Shown: positions 33,649-43,708, numbered from the stretch's first letter. The stretch: DNA of 43,708 bases from Ophiobolus disseminans (GCA_010093685.1 MU006248.1:319377-363084), one strand, 5' to 3'. Translations and numbers: made by a program. The notes: generated by a model not told the origin, from the sequence alone.

Positions 33649-34330
33649 CTTTGCCTGTTGCCGTAACCAAGGCACGTCCCACGACATGCACGAGTTTGAC
33701 GAATAATCAACGTCTTTTACCGCAACGGTGTCGCAGGAGGGCAACCGGCTTCTTTAGGCCGTTTGCCGTTGGGGTTGAAGGGCGCATCCTGCTCTGCGGT
33801 GACTCGGAGATAATACAAGCAGCAGACGATGCCTCGTGGAACAAGACTCCAGGGAAGCAGTTGGCTAGTCTGTGGTGCGACTGGCCGAGAGTACGGATAT
33901 GTCAGGACCGCTAATGCGAACCGAATTGTTTGCGCATCGCATTTTCTTCGCTGCTTTCTTTCTTACCGCTGCTCGAGTGGGACCAGCTAAAAGTGTTGCA
34001 GACCTAACTATTCTACTCTTCCCCGAGTATGGATTAAACGGCGCCGCGACTCGCGAGAACGTTGGCAACGGTCGACTAACACCGCAAGCCCGTTTTCGAG
34101 TATTTCAGAACCAGCCTAGCAAATCGTGGGTAATGCGATAAGCTCGCCAACCGCTCGTGGGCACAACGTGCTTAGAGAGTTGATGTCCGGGACGATGGAA
34201 CGGGTTAGAGATCTTGCAAATGCGCAAGCGTGCGTATCTTCAGCGTGACGAGCGCCTACCTCGCATCTTGCTCAGGACATTATGGCGAAGAGATAAGTAT
34301 CTTTTCTAGCTTCCTACTAGCTTCTCCCTC

Positions 34331-34420
34331 TAAGGTGTGAACAATTCAGTCATTTGAACTTAAGGTTTGACCAGTTTCGTGATTTGAACTGAGAGTATGC
34401 ACGGTTCAGTCATCCAGCGT
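34331..34420 (+). repeat. Three diverged tandem 30-bp units
   Basis: Units start at 34331, 34361 and 34391. The first two share TAAGGT-TGA and ATTTGAACT. The third is more diverged (GAGAGTATG, GGTTCAGTCATC). Non-coding. Confidence 0.65.
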
Positions 34421-34699
34421 CTCAAACACAAAGTCTAAACAATTGAAACATTCTTGCCTTCGATTTGTCACTACGACACCGCAGTTACGTTGTGACACCA
34501 GTGTTCATGTGTGTGATTGCGGTTCCGCAGCGACGACCAAACAATGATCTATGATAGATTCATGTTCAGGCTCGACTTCAACCACTATAAAGAAGCTAGT
34601 GCCGGAATGTCGGGCGACCAAAAGCCTCAGCCACAGGCGCGCTCATCTCAGGGGTCTTTCGCTCTTGGCTACTTATCTGAGTGAGAGAGGTTGCCATCG

Positions 34700-34883
34700 T
34701 CCCTCAGCTTGTCCTCGGCGTACTGCTTTTGCTTTGCTTCTTTGCTCTCCTTGTCCAGGGCCTCCTTCTCCTTCTATTGTGACGCTCGGTCGAGCTGCGG
34801 GTATGATGCCACTGGCGTCGACCACAGCTCCAGTGAACCATCCAGACGGAAGGTAAACTTGACGAGTATGGTGGCGCTCCCTC
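34700..34883 (+). repeat. Dispersed repeat, copy B (inverted relative to 9.0 kb)
   Basis: Matches the reverse complement of 9022-9206 along its whole length with roughly one difference in ten bases. It lies about 90 bp left of the minisatellite/GAT arrangement at 34973. Confidence 0.8.
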
Positions 34884-34972
34884 GTTTGTGACGCTTGGTC
34901 AATGGACAGGCGGGCTTTGCGCTGATCGTGAGAATCTTCCTGGTAGCTTCCGGCAGAACGCCTGATTCAAAC

Positions 34973-35092
34973 GGTGGAACTCCACAGCCTGGAACTCCAC
35001 AGGCAGCCTGGATTTCCGCAGGCAGCCTGGAATTCCACAGGCAGCCTGGATTTCCATACTCGCCGATTATGATGATGATGATGATGATGATA
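34973..35092 (+). repeat. About 20-bp minisatellite plus ATG/GAT microsatellite
   Basis: Four units of the type CAGGCAGCCTGGAATTCCA (variants GGATTTCCG, GGAACTCCA) run to about 35055. A nearly pure ATG run follows at 35069-35092. The same arrangement in shorter form is at 15697-15764. Confidence 0.85.
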
Positions 35093-36596
35093 AGAGTCCG
35101 GTTGAAAAGCCGTAGGCCTAGTAGTGGGTTCCGGGTTCAATCTTGCAGCAATGGCACTCGTCGTGTTCGAAGACCATGACTTCGTGGGCTCCGTTGCGGC
35201 AGTCGCCTTGCATACAAACTCCACAAGGCAGTGGAGGCACGAGAGCGACGTATCCGACAAGCTCGAAACCGATTATGAGCACTTTCATGTGAGTGAGCAA
35301 GATTACGAGGCCTGTGAAATATGCAACACACCAGAACACACATCTCCCATTCAAGACGATAATCGTCCATAGTCGTGGAATGGTGAAAGAGAGCAGTTTG
35401 GATTCCAGAAGACAAAGAGCTTTCATGCAGACCCCACCTTGTACAACATGACGTGGAGTAATCGATTGATTGATTGAATGAATTATGCAAGGCCTGTTGA
35501 TGAGGCGGAGCGATGCAACCTGGAAGGACGAATGAATTCTGTTGAGTACTAGTCGTGGGGAGAATTTACAAGACTGCGAGAAGAGGACTTACGATATGTA
35601 TACGCAACTTGAATCGTACGATAACTAAGCATCCGAAAATCACTGCGAGGCGATCTAAGAAATCGCGCTATCTCTCCGATTCCCAGTATCAACCCGCCAT
35701 TGTGTCATTTCAACCTCATGAACAACTTCATACGAACGCGTCCTCGATAGATGGTACAGCTGCTTCAAACGCTACGACCTCTGCACGAGGCGACGCGCCA
35801 TATTACGAGCGGGGCACTTCAACCAAACAATTCTGGCCAATAAGGACCCTAGAACAGTAGATTGCACCGTTATCTACTAGAAGGGGGATGAAGCGGTTGT
35901 TTTGAAACTCACCAGTGCATCGCGCTGGTTCCCGCATTACGGAAAGCGAAGCGATATTACGAAAAACCCAAAGTATTCAGTTTCTACAATATTGAAACCC
36001 ATATCGAGTAGATATTGTAAGTTAAGGTAGCTGGTAGGCCCTACGCACTGGCGTTATATGCGCTGCAACGAGCCCGGACATCACTCGCACAGTTGCAATA
36101 ATTTTGTAGTACAGTTAGTATTTAAAGAGAAAGTGGGCGCGAGGTTCGGGCGCTATGCACGTCCGAATGTGTGCGCTCTCTTTGACATTTACATGCCACC
36201 AGTTTCCTAACATGGCAGCAACATTTTCTTCAATCTAAGGTTATTTCTTCGATCTAGTCCCTACTTTGCCCAGCATACCTAGCTCTCCTCTTTACTTCTG
36301 CCAATGCTCAAACTAGGGGCCAACTCATCGCCAGATCTATTGAGCTTGTTCAGCAAGACTTTGAGATACCAGCAACATTCAAGAAAGCGCATAGACGCCT
36401 GCGTCCTGAAGTAGACAACTGACCGGACGGGATTCTGCAGCTGCATCCGAGGGCTTCGCGAGCATCCTGTCACTTAAGAGTCATGGGCCCTTGATGTGAC
36501 GTAATGTCTGGTGTCGTTACTGGCCCGTCTGCCGCATTTTGCTCTGATTCCCAGGCGTTGCGAAGGGCAGAGACGGCACGAATGGTGTTAGCTAGA
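35093..36596. other. Stretch without a recognisable gene
   Basis: Open frames of about 100 codons occur (for example 35555-35860) but start with non-ATG codons and show no domain. The half-palindrome GAAAGTGGGC shared with 21.66 kb is near 36130. Confidence 0.4.
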
Positions 36597-37861
36597 CTAT
36601 AGCGTAGCATTCACGTTATGTTGGAGGGCGACAATGTCGGCACGACAAAGTGGGCATAGATCGTCCAACATCTGGATCAAGCAGTCTCGGCCTACAAAAT
36701 GCCGGTCGTCGCATGGCAGTCGGACGAGCTCGTTATTAACGCCCTCTTCCACCTCGTTGAAATCTATACAGCAAATTAGACATTTCAGGTCTTCCCTTGG
36801 GAGGGTGGATGTGTATCGATCTTCGATGTCGTACGAAACATAGTTATGGCCTGGTCTCTCATCCGTGGACGAACTCCGCTGATGAACATCTGGCAATCGA
36901 AGGGGAAAGCTTTGTCGACTGAGTTGATAAGATATTCATAGATGATACAACCTGGAGTCTCTGCTTTCGGCTCATGACCTGACAGAAAAGTTGGAACGTC
37001 ACACTTCGTAGCTTGGAGCTGTGTAACCCGCTTGAGTAGGATTTTGACACTCGCCTCCGCCTTCCAGCCACGAAGAACGAGATCAAGTTCTGCTGCTTGG
37101 ATCCAATGAAAGAATTGGGCTTTGTTGAAATCCAAGCATGGTAACGGAGGATATGGCGGTACGTGGCCTGTGAAGGGCCAGTACAAGTCGTCTTCCAGCA
37201 TTGCAGCACGCAACCGATTGTAGTCAACTAGCACACGGCCTGCGCATCTATTTGCCGTATGTAGGAGGAGCTTAAGTACTGAACAACCCTTCGACAGGTC
37301 ATCAGTCTCTTCACCTGAAAGGAATCCGAGGATATTCACTCTCTTCCTACCTAAGACCCACGACCAGTCGTGGAACGTTTGCCATGTTGCCATGTCGATG
37401 TTAAATTCTTTCATGCCCTCACTCACGTCAGAGCAGATTCCAATGAACTCCTTAGGTGTGAAATGAACCTCGACGAGGTAAGGAGCTCCGCCACTTTCGA
37501 TCTTGTTCGTTGTCAGTTCGTGAGCAAGTAGCTGGTTGCGCATTTGGCGGTTTTGGCGGTTTTTGCGACCTTTTTCCAGCCGATAGACGTAAGGAGCTGT
37601 TATGAATTTGGCTGGCGGTTTTGGGATCGTGGCAGGAGTGTGAAATGTGCTGGACAGTAGGTCAACCAGTGGTGATTCCGATAGTTCTTCTGGGGTACGG
37701 TCGCCGACGAACGCCTGTATGCTAATCTCCTTGTTCTTGATTTGCTCCAACATGAACTCGAAAACGTTCCAATCCTTATCCTCATTCTGCAAGGGTAGAT
37801 CCTTTAGTACTTTGCATACTGCAAGAAATTGGTCCGCAGTGAACGGCAAAATGTGGTCCAT
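36597..37861 (-). CDS. RING-finger protein with three diverged N-terminal modules
   Basis: Probable E3 ubiquitin ligase. Start ATG 37861 (MDHILPFTADQF). The first frame (358 codons) carries three related modules at about residues 7-70, 134-201 and 245-314. Each opens with F[TN]xxxF (FTADQF, FTPKEF, FNKAQF) and has FVG or FLSG in the middle (IQAFVGD, LGFLSGEE, TFLSGHE). Each ends with a Leu-rich LLS/LLH/YLI helix. The RING finger lies in the next frame near the end: CLICCIDF, LPCDDRHFVGRDC and CPLCRADI, a C3HC4-like spacing. The two frames overlap at 36896-36785. A 44-nt intron (GTTTCGTAC...CCCAAG) would join them as ITM-EDLKC; a frameshift is the alternative. The function of the modules is unknown. 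Confidence 0.8.
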
Positions 37862-38445
37862 GGCCTTGAGTATTGTCGCGACGATGGGTAGATTGAATCT
37901 AGGGTACGCAGCAGATGTGTAGTGTCAGAATGTGAATTTCGAAGCAATCAGCGTACGGAGCTAGAAGTTCAAAGGCTCGTGCACCCCATTGCCGGTTCTA
38001 CCTAAATAGAAATTATCACCTGCCAATGACAGTCGACTGACATTTTAAACGACTTACAAAACTTTCTACCCGTAATCGCAACTTCCACATGTACACCAGG
38101 ACACCAAAACACCAAAACAGCAATGGCCGAGTGAAAATGACCTAAAGTTGGTAGCAAAGTAGCGTCCAAAGGATGTATCGCACACCATCATCTCCATTGT
38201 AGTGGTAGGCGGTGCCGGCGCCCGTTGAGATCGAGACCGCCAACATAGATACAATATCGATATGCGCTATGGCGTGCTTGAGCCTGTGAACGGAATGCAG
38301 GGCTGCTTTCGCGATAGGCTGGTGACTAAAGCGCTGGCGCCGGGCTGTCTTGGCTTCCATCTCAGTAATGAGTCGCCTGGGCCTCGGCGACATGATGCGG
38401 TCAAAGGGTCTTGATACGGTGATCAAGCTCCGGCTTGCCTAGCCG
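37862..38445. other. Upstream region of the RING gene
   Basis: Presumed promoter of the minus-strand RING gene at the left side. A minus-strand open frame at 38426-38142 has a basic helix (RRLITEMEAKTARRQRFSHQ) but no recognisable domain. Confidence 0.35.
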
Positions 38446-39149
38446 TCAGTCGCCCGAGATCAACGGTAGCTTGTCGTATCTGCGCCATGTCCCAAGCAAA
38501 AACAGCTGGAAGGATACGCCGGGCGTCAATCGTGTGAAACTTCGCTCCAGCCTACATTGTCCCGATTTGATAGCGTGCACGAGGCTAATCAGCTCGCTTT
38601 GCTTTGCCACCGAACACAGCTGGCAACCCGCGGCGTCGGTATGAGGTATCGTGACCAGCACTCGTGCGGCAACGGCGGCGCGAATGCCCTCGTCCTTCGG
38701 AAGCCTAGCGTCCTCGGCCGTCGGCGGTTCTTCATGCTCGTTGTACTTGTGCTCGCACGCGCCCTCGCCTTTGTATTTGACTTTGTCTTTGTTCTTGCGC
38801 TTGCTCTTTGGGTCGTGCGGCGCTTTGGGGAATGTCCGTCGCCCTCTAGGCGGATATAGCGACTCGGCCAGGTGGAAGCGAGATTTGCCGGGGAAGACAG
38901 TGTTGGGTTTCAACCTCTCTTCCGCACCTTGCTATCCGCCCTCTTCTGCTGCAGCAACATCTTCCTCTGGGCATGGTTGCTTAGTTCAAGCGTGTTGGGC
39001 TGCATGTCGTCGGTGACGGGCGGCGATGCTTTGTTTCGAGCGCAAGAGCCCTGGAGGCGGAGGCGGACGGTGGGAGTGGGGTCAGGCTCGCGGCGGGGCA
39101 GCTGGAGGTGGTGGAGTGCGGCGAGCAGGCAGCGGTCGCGGCGGGGCAC
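38446..39149 (-). pseudogene. Unidentified protein-coding relic in two frames
   Basis: The upstream block (39149-38910) has DDMQPNTLELSNHAQRKMLL and KRADSKVRKRG. One base of frame change later (38910-38446) follow KPNTVFPGKSRFHLAESLYP, a Lys-rich linker (KSKRKNKDKVKYKGEG) and AAGCQLCSVAKQSELISLVH. The join may be a frameshift or a small intron. The composition looks like a genuine nuclear-type protein, but I do not recognise the family. Confidence 0.33.
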
Positions 39150-40838
39150 GATGATGCTGGGTTAGCCGCGTCGCTCAGATTTGCAAGGCCTTTCGTGACC
39201 AGTTTCGCGATCGCGCGCAGGCCGACGTGTTGTTGGCAAGTGAAGGCAGGTTGGTGGGCATTGAGAGAGGTGAGGGTTGCGACGTTGCGGGCGCGGTGGT
39301 GAGCGAGGCGGCGGTGCTAATGTTTAGGTGGACCGCGAGCCGGCCGGCCCTGGTCATTCAGAAACCGCGGGGGTGGTTTCTGTCGCGAACGCCGAGATGA
39401 GACGACGCCGACGTCAGCTGTCCCGTCACTTTGTCACACGGTTCCACCGTTAACAGCGTTTGCCCTCTAGCGTCTGTATATTACAAGTGCAAGCTAAACT
39501 AGTAATTAGCCTACTGAATGTATGAAAGAGGGCAAAGAACGGGAAGAAAGGGCAAAGTGTGACATGACCTTGCTGAAAGAATATTACCACAATAGGAATG
39601 TCCGATGAAAGTGTGGAAAGTAGCCAGAAGGGCACCATGCACTACTGCGGGAACAGGGGCGCGAAGGGCACGGCATGAGCTCCATAGATATGGTGCGGAT
39701 CACTACAACAACATGGATATCCCGTCTCAGTCGCCGCTTGGATCCGCGAACTCGAACCTCGCGCCTGCACTCTACTATATTCGTCCCTCATGCGCACTTG
39801 CAAGCGACGGTAGCCCAAGAGTCGCGAGAGCCTGCATCTGCGAAAGAAGCCATCGCCGTGTTGTGCTAGGCGAGCTGGCAACGAACAACCAGGACATGTT
39901 CATGCGCCGCCGTCGAAATTTCGGTGCCAGTTTTCCAACAACGCGTACTCGCCTAATGAATTCGACGACGCAACGCCTCGCCCAATCTGCCCCATTTCTC
40001 CTCTTTTGTCAACGAGGCTCTCATCAACGAGCCCATTGAAGACGACGACGACCCCCAAGCCCGTTCGCCTCTACAATCGTACACCTAGTCGCAATCTTCC
40101 AACCGCTCGGCTAGCCCCAAGAGGATTGCCTCTTTGTGGAATATTGGAAATAGGGTGACATATACACACACTTGGCGAACGCGACCGCTTTGTAACGGGA
40201 GCAGCTCGGTGAAAACGGGCTTTCGCTTTTGGAGAAGCTGGAGGATGCGGGCGACGGGCCTGTGGTACCTGCGAGACTCAATCAACAGCTAGTGGAGGCG
40301 GACATAGATAGGCTTATTGGATGAAAGGCTAATGGACGAGCTGCTGCGGGAGCTACGGACAATACAGGATATCGCTTTGATGTCCCACTGGTGGGGACCA
40401 TGAGACCGAGTGGAACAATCGCGTGCATACTAAGGTGCAAGAGTTAGTGTGGGGAAACGATGAGACGAGACTTGGGTTCCGAAGCGTGTAAGTACTGTTT
40501 GGCCCGTCCACGATATGAGACGCCCAGAGAGCTTCGCTGACTAGAGTTACACTATCTAGAACTACAGCCAGAATCACACCGCGAACAGCCTCACAACTGG
40601 CAAGATCGTCAATTATGCAGGTGTCGTTCACCTCGAGCCTTTCAGTCCAGCGCGCGAGATTATATTATCCCTCCTCGGCATGTCGATTTGATCCTTGTTT
40701 CGATTGAGACTAAGACCAAGAGTCGGGCCGTGGAGGAGGCGAACGTACGATACGGCTTTGTCACTCTGAATAAATGTGCTGCACATGACCTGAGAGGCGA
40801 AGCGCACAAAGCCCAGCCGCTGCGGTTACTAACACTAT
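39150..40838. other. Stretch without a recognisable gene
   Basis: Several open frames on both strands, none with motifs. A minus-strand block near 40631-40470 (CEAVRGVILAVVLDSVTLVS) is hydrophobic and might be the eroded 3' part of the HlyIII-like fragment to its right, but this is guesswork. Confidence 0.35.
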
Positions 40839-41234
40839 TCACACATACTGCTCACCGCTACAACAGCCGAGAGAGAGCGCCACGAAAGATACTGAAGAGG
40901 CCGAGATGGTGCAGATAATTCCAAGGTGGTCGAGTCGCAGCCAGGAGTCCGCTTCAGCATGGTCTGCGAAAAGGTGATAGAGCGTCGAGCACGCAAAGCA
41001 GAGAATGTTTGCTATAATATAGACAAGAATCGCTGCCGCGCTGGGGCAGAATAGGCTCGTGGCAGTGCGCGACACGCTACTTGCAACCCCTCTCCCTCTC
41101 GTCCCGATATTCGAACACGTCTCCGAGATTTGGTTCAAGATACTCTCCCATATCGAGAACAGAGAAGACAAGCAGGCCACGGCAAAGGCACTACCGCTAA
41201 TGTGTAGCGCAACAGTAGCCATCGGATAAGACAT
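40839..41234 (-). pseudogene. HlyIII/adiponectin-receptor (PAQR) family fragment
   Basis: Reading from the ATG at 41234 (MSYPMATVALHISGSAFAVA) there are three hydrophobic segments. The key block is CFACSTLYHLFADHAEADSW followed by LRLDHLGIICTISAS. This matches the PAQR pattern of Ser-x-x-x-His, a second His, and the LDYLGI membrane segment. The usual N-terminal HNE/NIxTH motif and the C-terminal metal-binding His residues are not found, so it is truncated on both sides, or the rest is split by introns I cannot place. PAQR proteins are membrane proteins linked to lipid and zinc homeostasis in yeasts. Confidence 0.52.
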
Positions 41235-41355
41235 ATAGTGGGAGAATACTTGGGTGTGCACAGGGGGCCACCGCTGCTATCAGCAGCTTATACGTGCGCT
41301 TCGAAATCCCGCTCGAACCTCCCGCGTCCGTCAACTAGCTATTAACCACGCAATG

Positions 41356-41526
41356 AATTCACACCAGGCTACTAGGCCTAGTGACGACGACGCAGCCTTA
41401 CTCAAAAACAAGATGCTAGACATGCGACAGCGCATTAGCGCTATTCCAGGCAAACGGATGCAAGCAAGACATGGAGAGCTCCTAGTGAGTGACGTTATAT
41501 CAGGGCTACATGTGTATGACAAGTAA
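41356..41526 (+). CDS. Short hypothetical, possibly exon 1 of a split gene
   Basis: The plus frame from an ATG near 41356 (MNSHQATRPSDDDAALLKN) gives a charged helix (KNKMLDMRQRISAIPGKRMQ) and ends at VYDK just before a GTAAGC donor-like site. A following exon cannot be assigned with confidence. It is divergent from the HlyIII-like fragment. No domain is recognised. Confidence 0.25.
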   Translation, partial: NSHQATRPSDDDAALLKNKMLDMRQRISAIPGKRMQARHGELLVSDVISGLHVYDK

Positions 41527-42374
41527 GCGGCGCGCCTGGGCTTGGTGCAAGGTTATCCATGTTGAACAGTCAACCACATCCCGTCAGTATTGTACCTAAG
41601 TAGACTACATGCGGTTCTTCTTCGCACTATCATCCGCTGATTATGTTGAATGTAAATTATCCGATGCATTTGGAAGGAACGGTGAAACAGCTCTCAGCCA
41701 AACACAGCCGTCCATGATTAGCCTCCCACGAGGAAAGCCTTGTATGCTTGGATATGATCATGACAAAGACGGGGAGTCGCGAGTCTTGTTTGACCTCGTC
41801 CACATCTGTGCTTTTGTCAGAATGACTGCCGGGAATACCTAGGTATCATCAGGCAATTGCCGCCGGCATTATTACCTGCTCCGTAGAACTTGATTGTACT
41901 AGGATCAATGACACCCGCCTCGGGCTCCTTCCGCTATAACCCGTACTCGTCCTTGGTGGCGGTCTTCTTAATCTCCTTTGTCGGTATTCGGCTTCTCTTT
42001 TGCCTGGGCTTCATGAGGGCACCTGGGCAGTCATGATTCCATCAGCGGTCGCAATACCGATAAAATCGAAGCGACAAATTAGGTGCGAAACTATTCTAGT
42101 CTTCCATCTTCCTTACATTTAATCTCCTCCGGCACGTCACTTTCTTCAAGGGTCTATCACCTCCACTTGTCACTCGTGCGGTACACGGACACGAAGTTAC
42201 AATAGTATTGCGATGCTTCTGCTGACATTATCTAAATTACAAAGTCGCTTATGCTGCTTACTGTGCCGACTCGAATCGATTATGGCGCTGTTGAAACTAC
42301 CTCAACACCGCCTTGTTATCCGTTAATCTAAACATTATACTAAAGAAACTATTGCGCAAGGCAGCATTAGCTAG
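41527..42374. other. Stretch without a supportable gene
   Basis: A 77-codon open frame at 41609-41842 (ATG, MRFFFALSSADYVECK) has no recognised domain. Otherwise AT-rich and featureless. Confidence 0.35.
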
Positions 42375-42846
42375 CATCTATCGCGTATCCTAGCTTTTGA
42401 CATCGTCATCTCTAATTCACGCCCAGGACTCTTCTACAGCTATACCAAAGATGGCAAGCCTGTTGCTTACAAAAAAAACTCGGAGCTTGCTGAGATAGCA
42501 TGGAAACTTCCGCGAAGTATAGAATGGAAAAACCTGGCAGCCCAACGAGAAGAACTCTTATATGCTGTTGTGAATGCCCCTGGTAAGTTGCGATTTCGAA
42601 GATATGGTAGTAGGGGACTCTCCTAACAGAGAAGACTACAAGCCTCAGCACCACGAAAAGAAAATCAAGGTTATGAATAAGCAGTAAAACGAGTGGTTCC
42701 GTACTCAACATGGTGTAGATTTTAACCCTGCATGGCGTTGACATACGGTGGATGCGCAAACGTTGGACAGAGTATATGTTACGGCGGAGGTACAAGGTGT
42801 CTCGACGGCGGCGGATGGCTCTCGTATAAGGAGGATATTTGCGTCG
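42375..42846 (+). pseudogene. Unidentified gene relic with a canonical intron
   Basis: The plus frame reads FDIVISNSRPGLFYSYTKDG, SELAEIAWKLPRSIEWKNLA and REELLYAVVNAP. A GTAAGT donor near 42583 and a CTAACAGAG acceptor near 42632 follow. Splicing continues in phase with EDYKPQHHEKKIKVMNKQ, a TAA, NEWFRTQHGVDFNPAWR, a TGA and TLDRVYVTAEVQGVSTAADG. The coding sense, intact intron and two stops indicate a decayed gene. I do not recognise the protein. Confidence 0.45.
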
Positions 42847-42927
42847 TGAGTATTGTGTTGGATCACTAAGCTGCGTGGACCACTACCGTATCCTGCGCAC
42901 CTCACCCAGACGCGTGAGGTTTCTCTC

Positions 42928-43614
42928 ATGCCATCAACTATAACTCAACACCAGCAGCCTCTACAGCTCTCAAAAGAAGGCCGATCAAGCCTTGCTATTG
43001 CTGCTTCTAATAGAAACCCTTATCAATCAAAGCGTGCCCCTTCTTCAGCTTTTAACGTCCCAGAATTGAATCTGCGGCCGCGCCTTTAAGGTACCCTCCC
43101 TAAGAGCGCGATAGTTTCTGTCAGGCTTAAGCTGAGCCGTGTCGAGGAGCAGTCTTTCGTGCAGAGGATCCTTGACCTTGACCAACGTGAATTTTCGCCT
43201 CAGATCATCGACGTACAACGGACGGATGGCTGACGTTCGCACGCGGCCAAGATCCGCTTCCTCCACCTCTCGGCCAGAGGTGGGTATCACGCTTCGTCAA
43301 GCGCCAGTCAGAGCTCCAGACAAAGTAGAACAGAAAGTTCCACTCACAACAGGCAAGATGTGAGGATCCTGTCAAGATCAGAGCCTAGTTCATGCTAGTG
43401 CAGGACACGCGCGCTGCGTACGGGATAGCTGATCAAGACGTGTTTAACTTTGATGAGACTGGCTTCATGATAGGTGCCGCCTCAACGTCAAAGGTTGTCA
43501 CTAGCTCTAACACGGTCGGTCAAGCAACTGTCGTCCAGCCAGGCAATCGCGAGTAGTTCACAACAATTGAGTGTATCTACGCGTCTAGCTGGTGTCTTCC
43601 ACCCTTTGTGATCA
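42928..43614 (+). pseudogene. Fot1/pogo-type DDE transposase, broken and truncated by the telomere
   Basis: The ATG at 42928 opens the N-terminal DNA-binding region (EGRSSLAIAASNRNPYQS, FNVPELNLRPRL). A TAA at 43087-43089 is followed in the same frame by GTLPKSAIVSVRLKLSRVEE and VQRILDLDQREFSPQIIDVQ, typical of the second helix-turn-helix. The frame then shifts to ADVRTRPRSASSTSRPEVG, and again near 43395 to LVQDTRAAYGIADQDVFNFD, ETGFMIGAASTSKVVTSSN and VVQPGNRE. A TAG follows, in place of the usual Trp, then FTTIECIYASSWCLPPFVI. The first catalytic Asp (NFDETGF, codon 43452-43454) is present. The remaining catalytic residues and the 3' terminal repeat are missing because TTAGGG repeats start immediately after PPFVI. 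Confidence 0.93.
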
Positions 43615-43708
43615 GGGTTAGGGTTAGGGTTAGGGTTAGGGTTAGGGTTAGGGTTAGGGTTAGGGTTAGGGTTAGGGTTAGGGTTAGGGTTAGGGTTAGG
43701 GTTAGGGT
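43615..43708 (+). repeat. Terminal telomere array (TTAGGG)n
   Basis: About 15.7 uninterrupted copies of TTAGGG (register GGGTTA from 43615) extend to the window edge, with the G-rich strand running outward. This is the vertebrate-type repeat used by most filamentous ascomycetes and marks the physical chromosome end or its assembly limit. Confidence 0.99.

Noticed and set aside
35110..35160. Possible tRNA-like B box (GGTTCAATC)
   Set aside because: The flanking sequence does not fold into a cloverleaf by eye, no A box lies at the right distance, and the match to the B-box consensus is partial.
38446..39149. Plus-strand open frames with hydrophobic runs opposite the relic (for example near 38740-38820)
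   Set aside because: The hydrophobic run is the antisense of a Lys-rich linker on the minus strand, which has more protein-like composition.
1..43708. CRISPR array, bacterial operons or ribosome binding sites
   Set aside because: Introns, HET and NACHT domains and the telomere show a fungal nuclear chromosome. Tandem repeats found here have no CRISPR-like spacing.

Overview
This window is the end of a chromosome from a filamentous ascomycete. The evidence is short spliceosomal introns with GT...AG ends, a HET-NACHT-WD40 type NLR gene, a DUF3435 tyrosine recombinase relic, Fot1/pogo transposase remains, and a terminal TTAGGG array at the right edge. A Dothideomycete-like host is plausible, but the sequence alone does not fix the taxon. 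Gene density is low and most recognisable genes are broken. Several of the inactivating stops replace a conserved Trp or lie where CAA/CGA to TAA/TGA would be expected, as in RIP-type C-to-T decay.

Layout, left to right. 1-2622 (minus): an apparently intact HET-NACHT-WD40 gene running off the left edge. 3454-6250 (minus): a heavily decayed DUF3435 tyrosine recombinase with C-terminal zinc-finger segments. 6.3-16.3 kb: mostly non-coding or unrecognisable DNA with a few relics, dispersed repeats and a G-poor tract. 16344-18626 (minus): a gene for a Ulp1-type (C48) cysteine protease with all catalytic residues present. 18.8-22.4 kb: repeat-rich DNA with two strong palindromes. 22713-23695 (minus): a Pch2/TRIP13-like AAA+ ATPase relic. 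24.3-24.8 kb: an acidic ORF with a 45-codon tandem duplication. 27530-30886: a degenerate NB-ARC-like fragment back to back with an unusual PHD-finger/Hsp70-like ATPase gene. 36597-37861 (minus): a RING-finger gene whose N-terminal part is three diverged copies of one module. 38.4-42.8 kb: fragments, including a HlyIII/adiponectin-receptor-like piece. 42928-43614 (plus): a broken Fot1/pogo transposase cut off by the telomere. 43615-43708: TTAGGG repeats.

Functionally the region combines self/non-self recognition genes (HET, NACHT, NB-ARC, possibly the Hsp70-like ATPase) with mobile-element enzymes (DUF3435 recombinase, Fot1) and regulatory or ubiquitin/SUMO-type proteins (RING, Ulp1). The two most unusual items are the single reading frame joining a PHD finger to an Hsp70-like phosphate-1 motif, and the telomere that starts inside a transposase reading frame.
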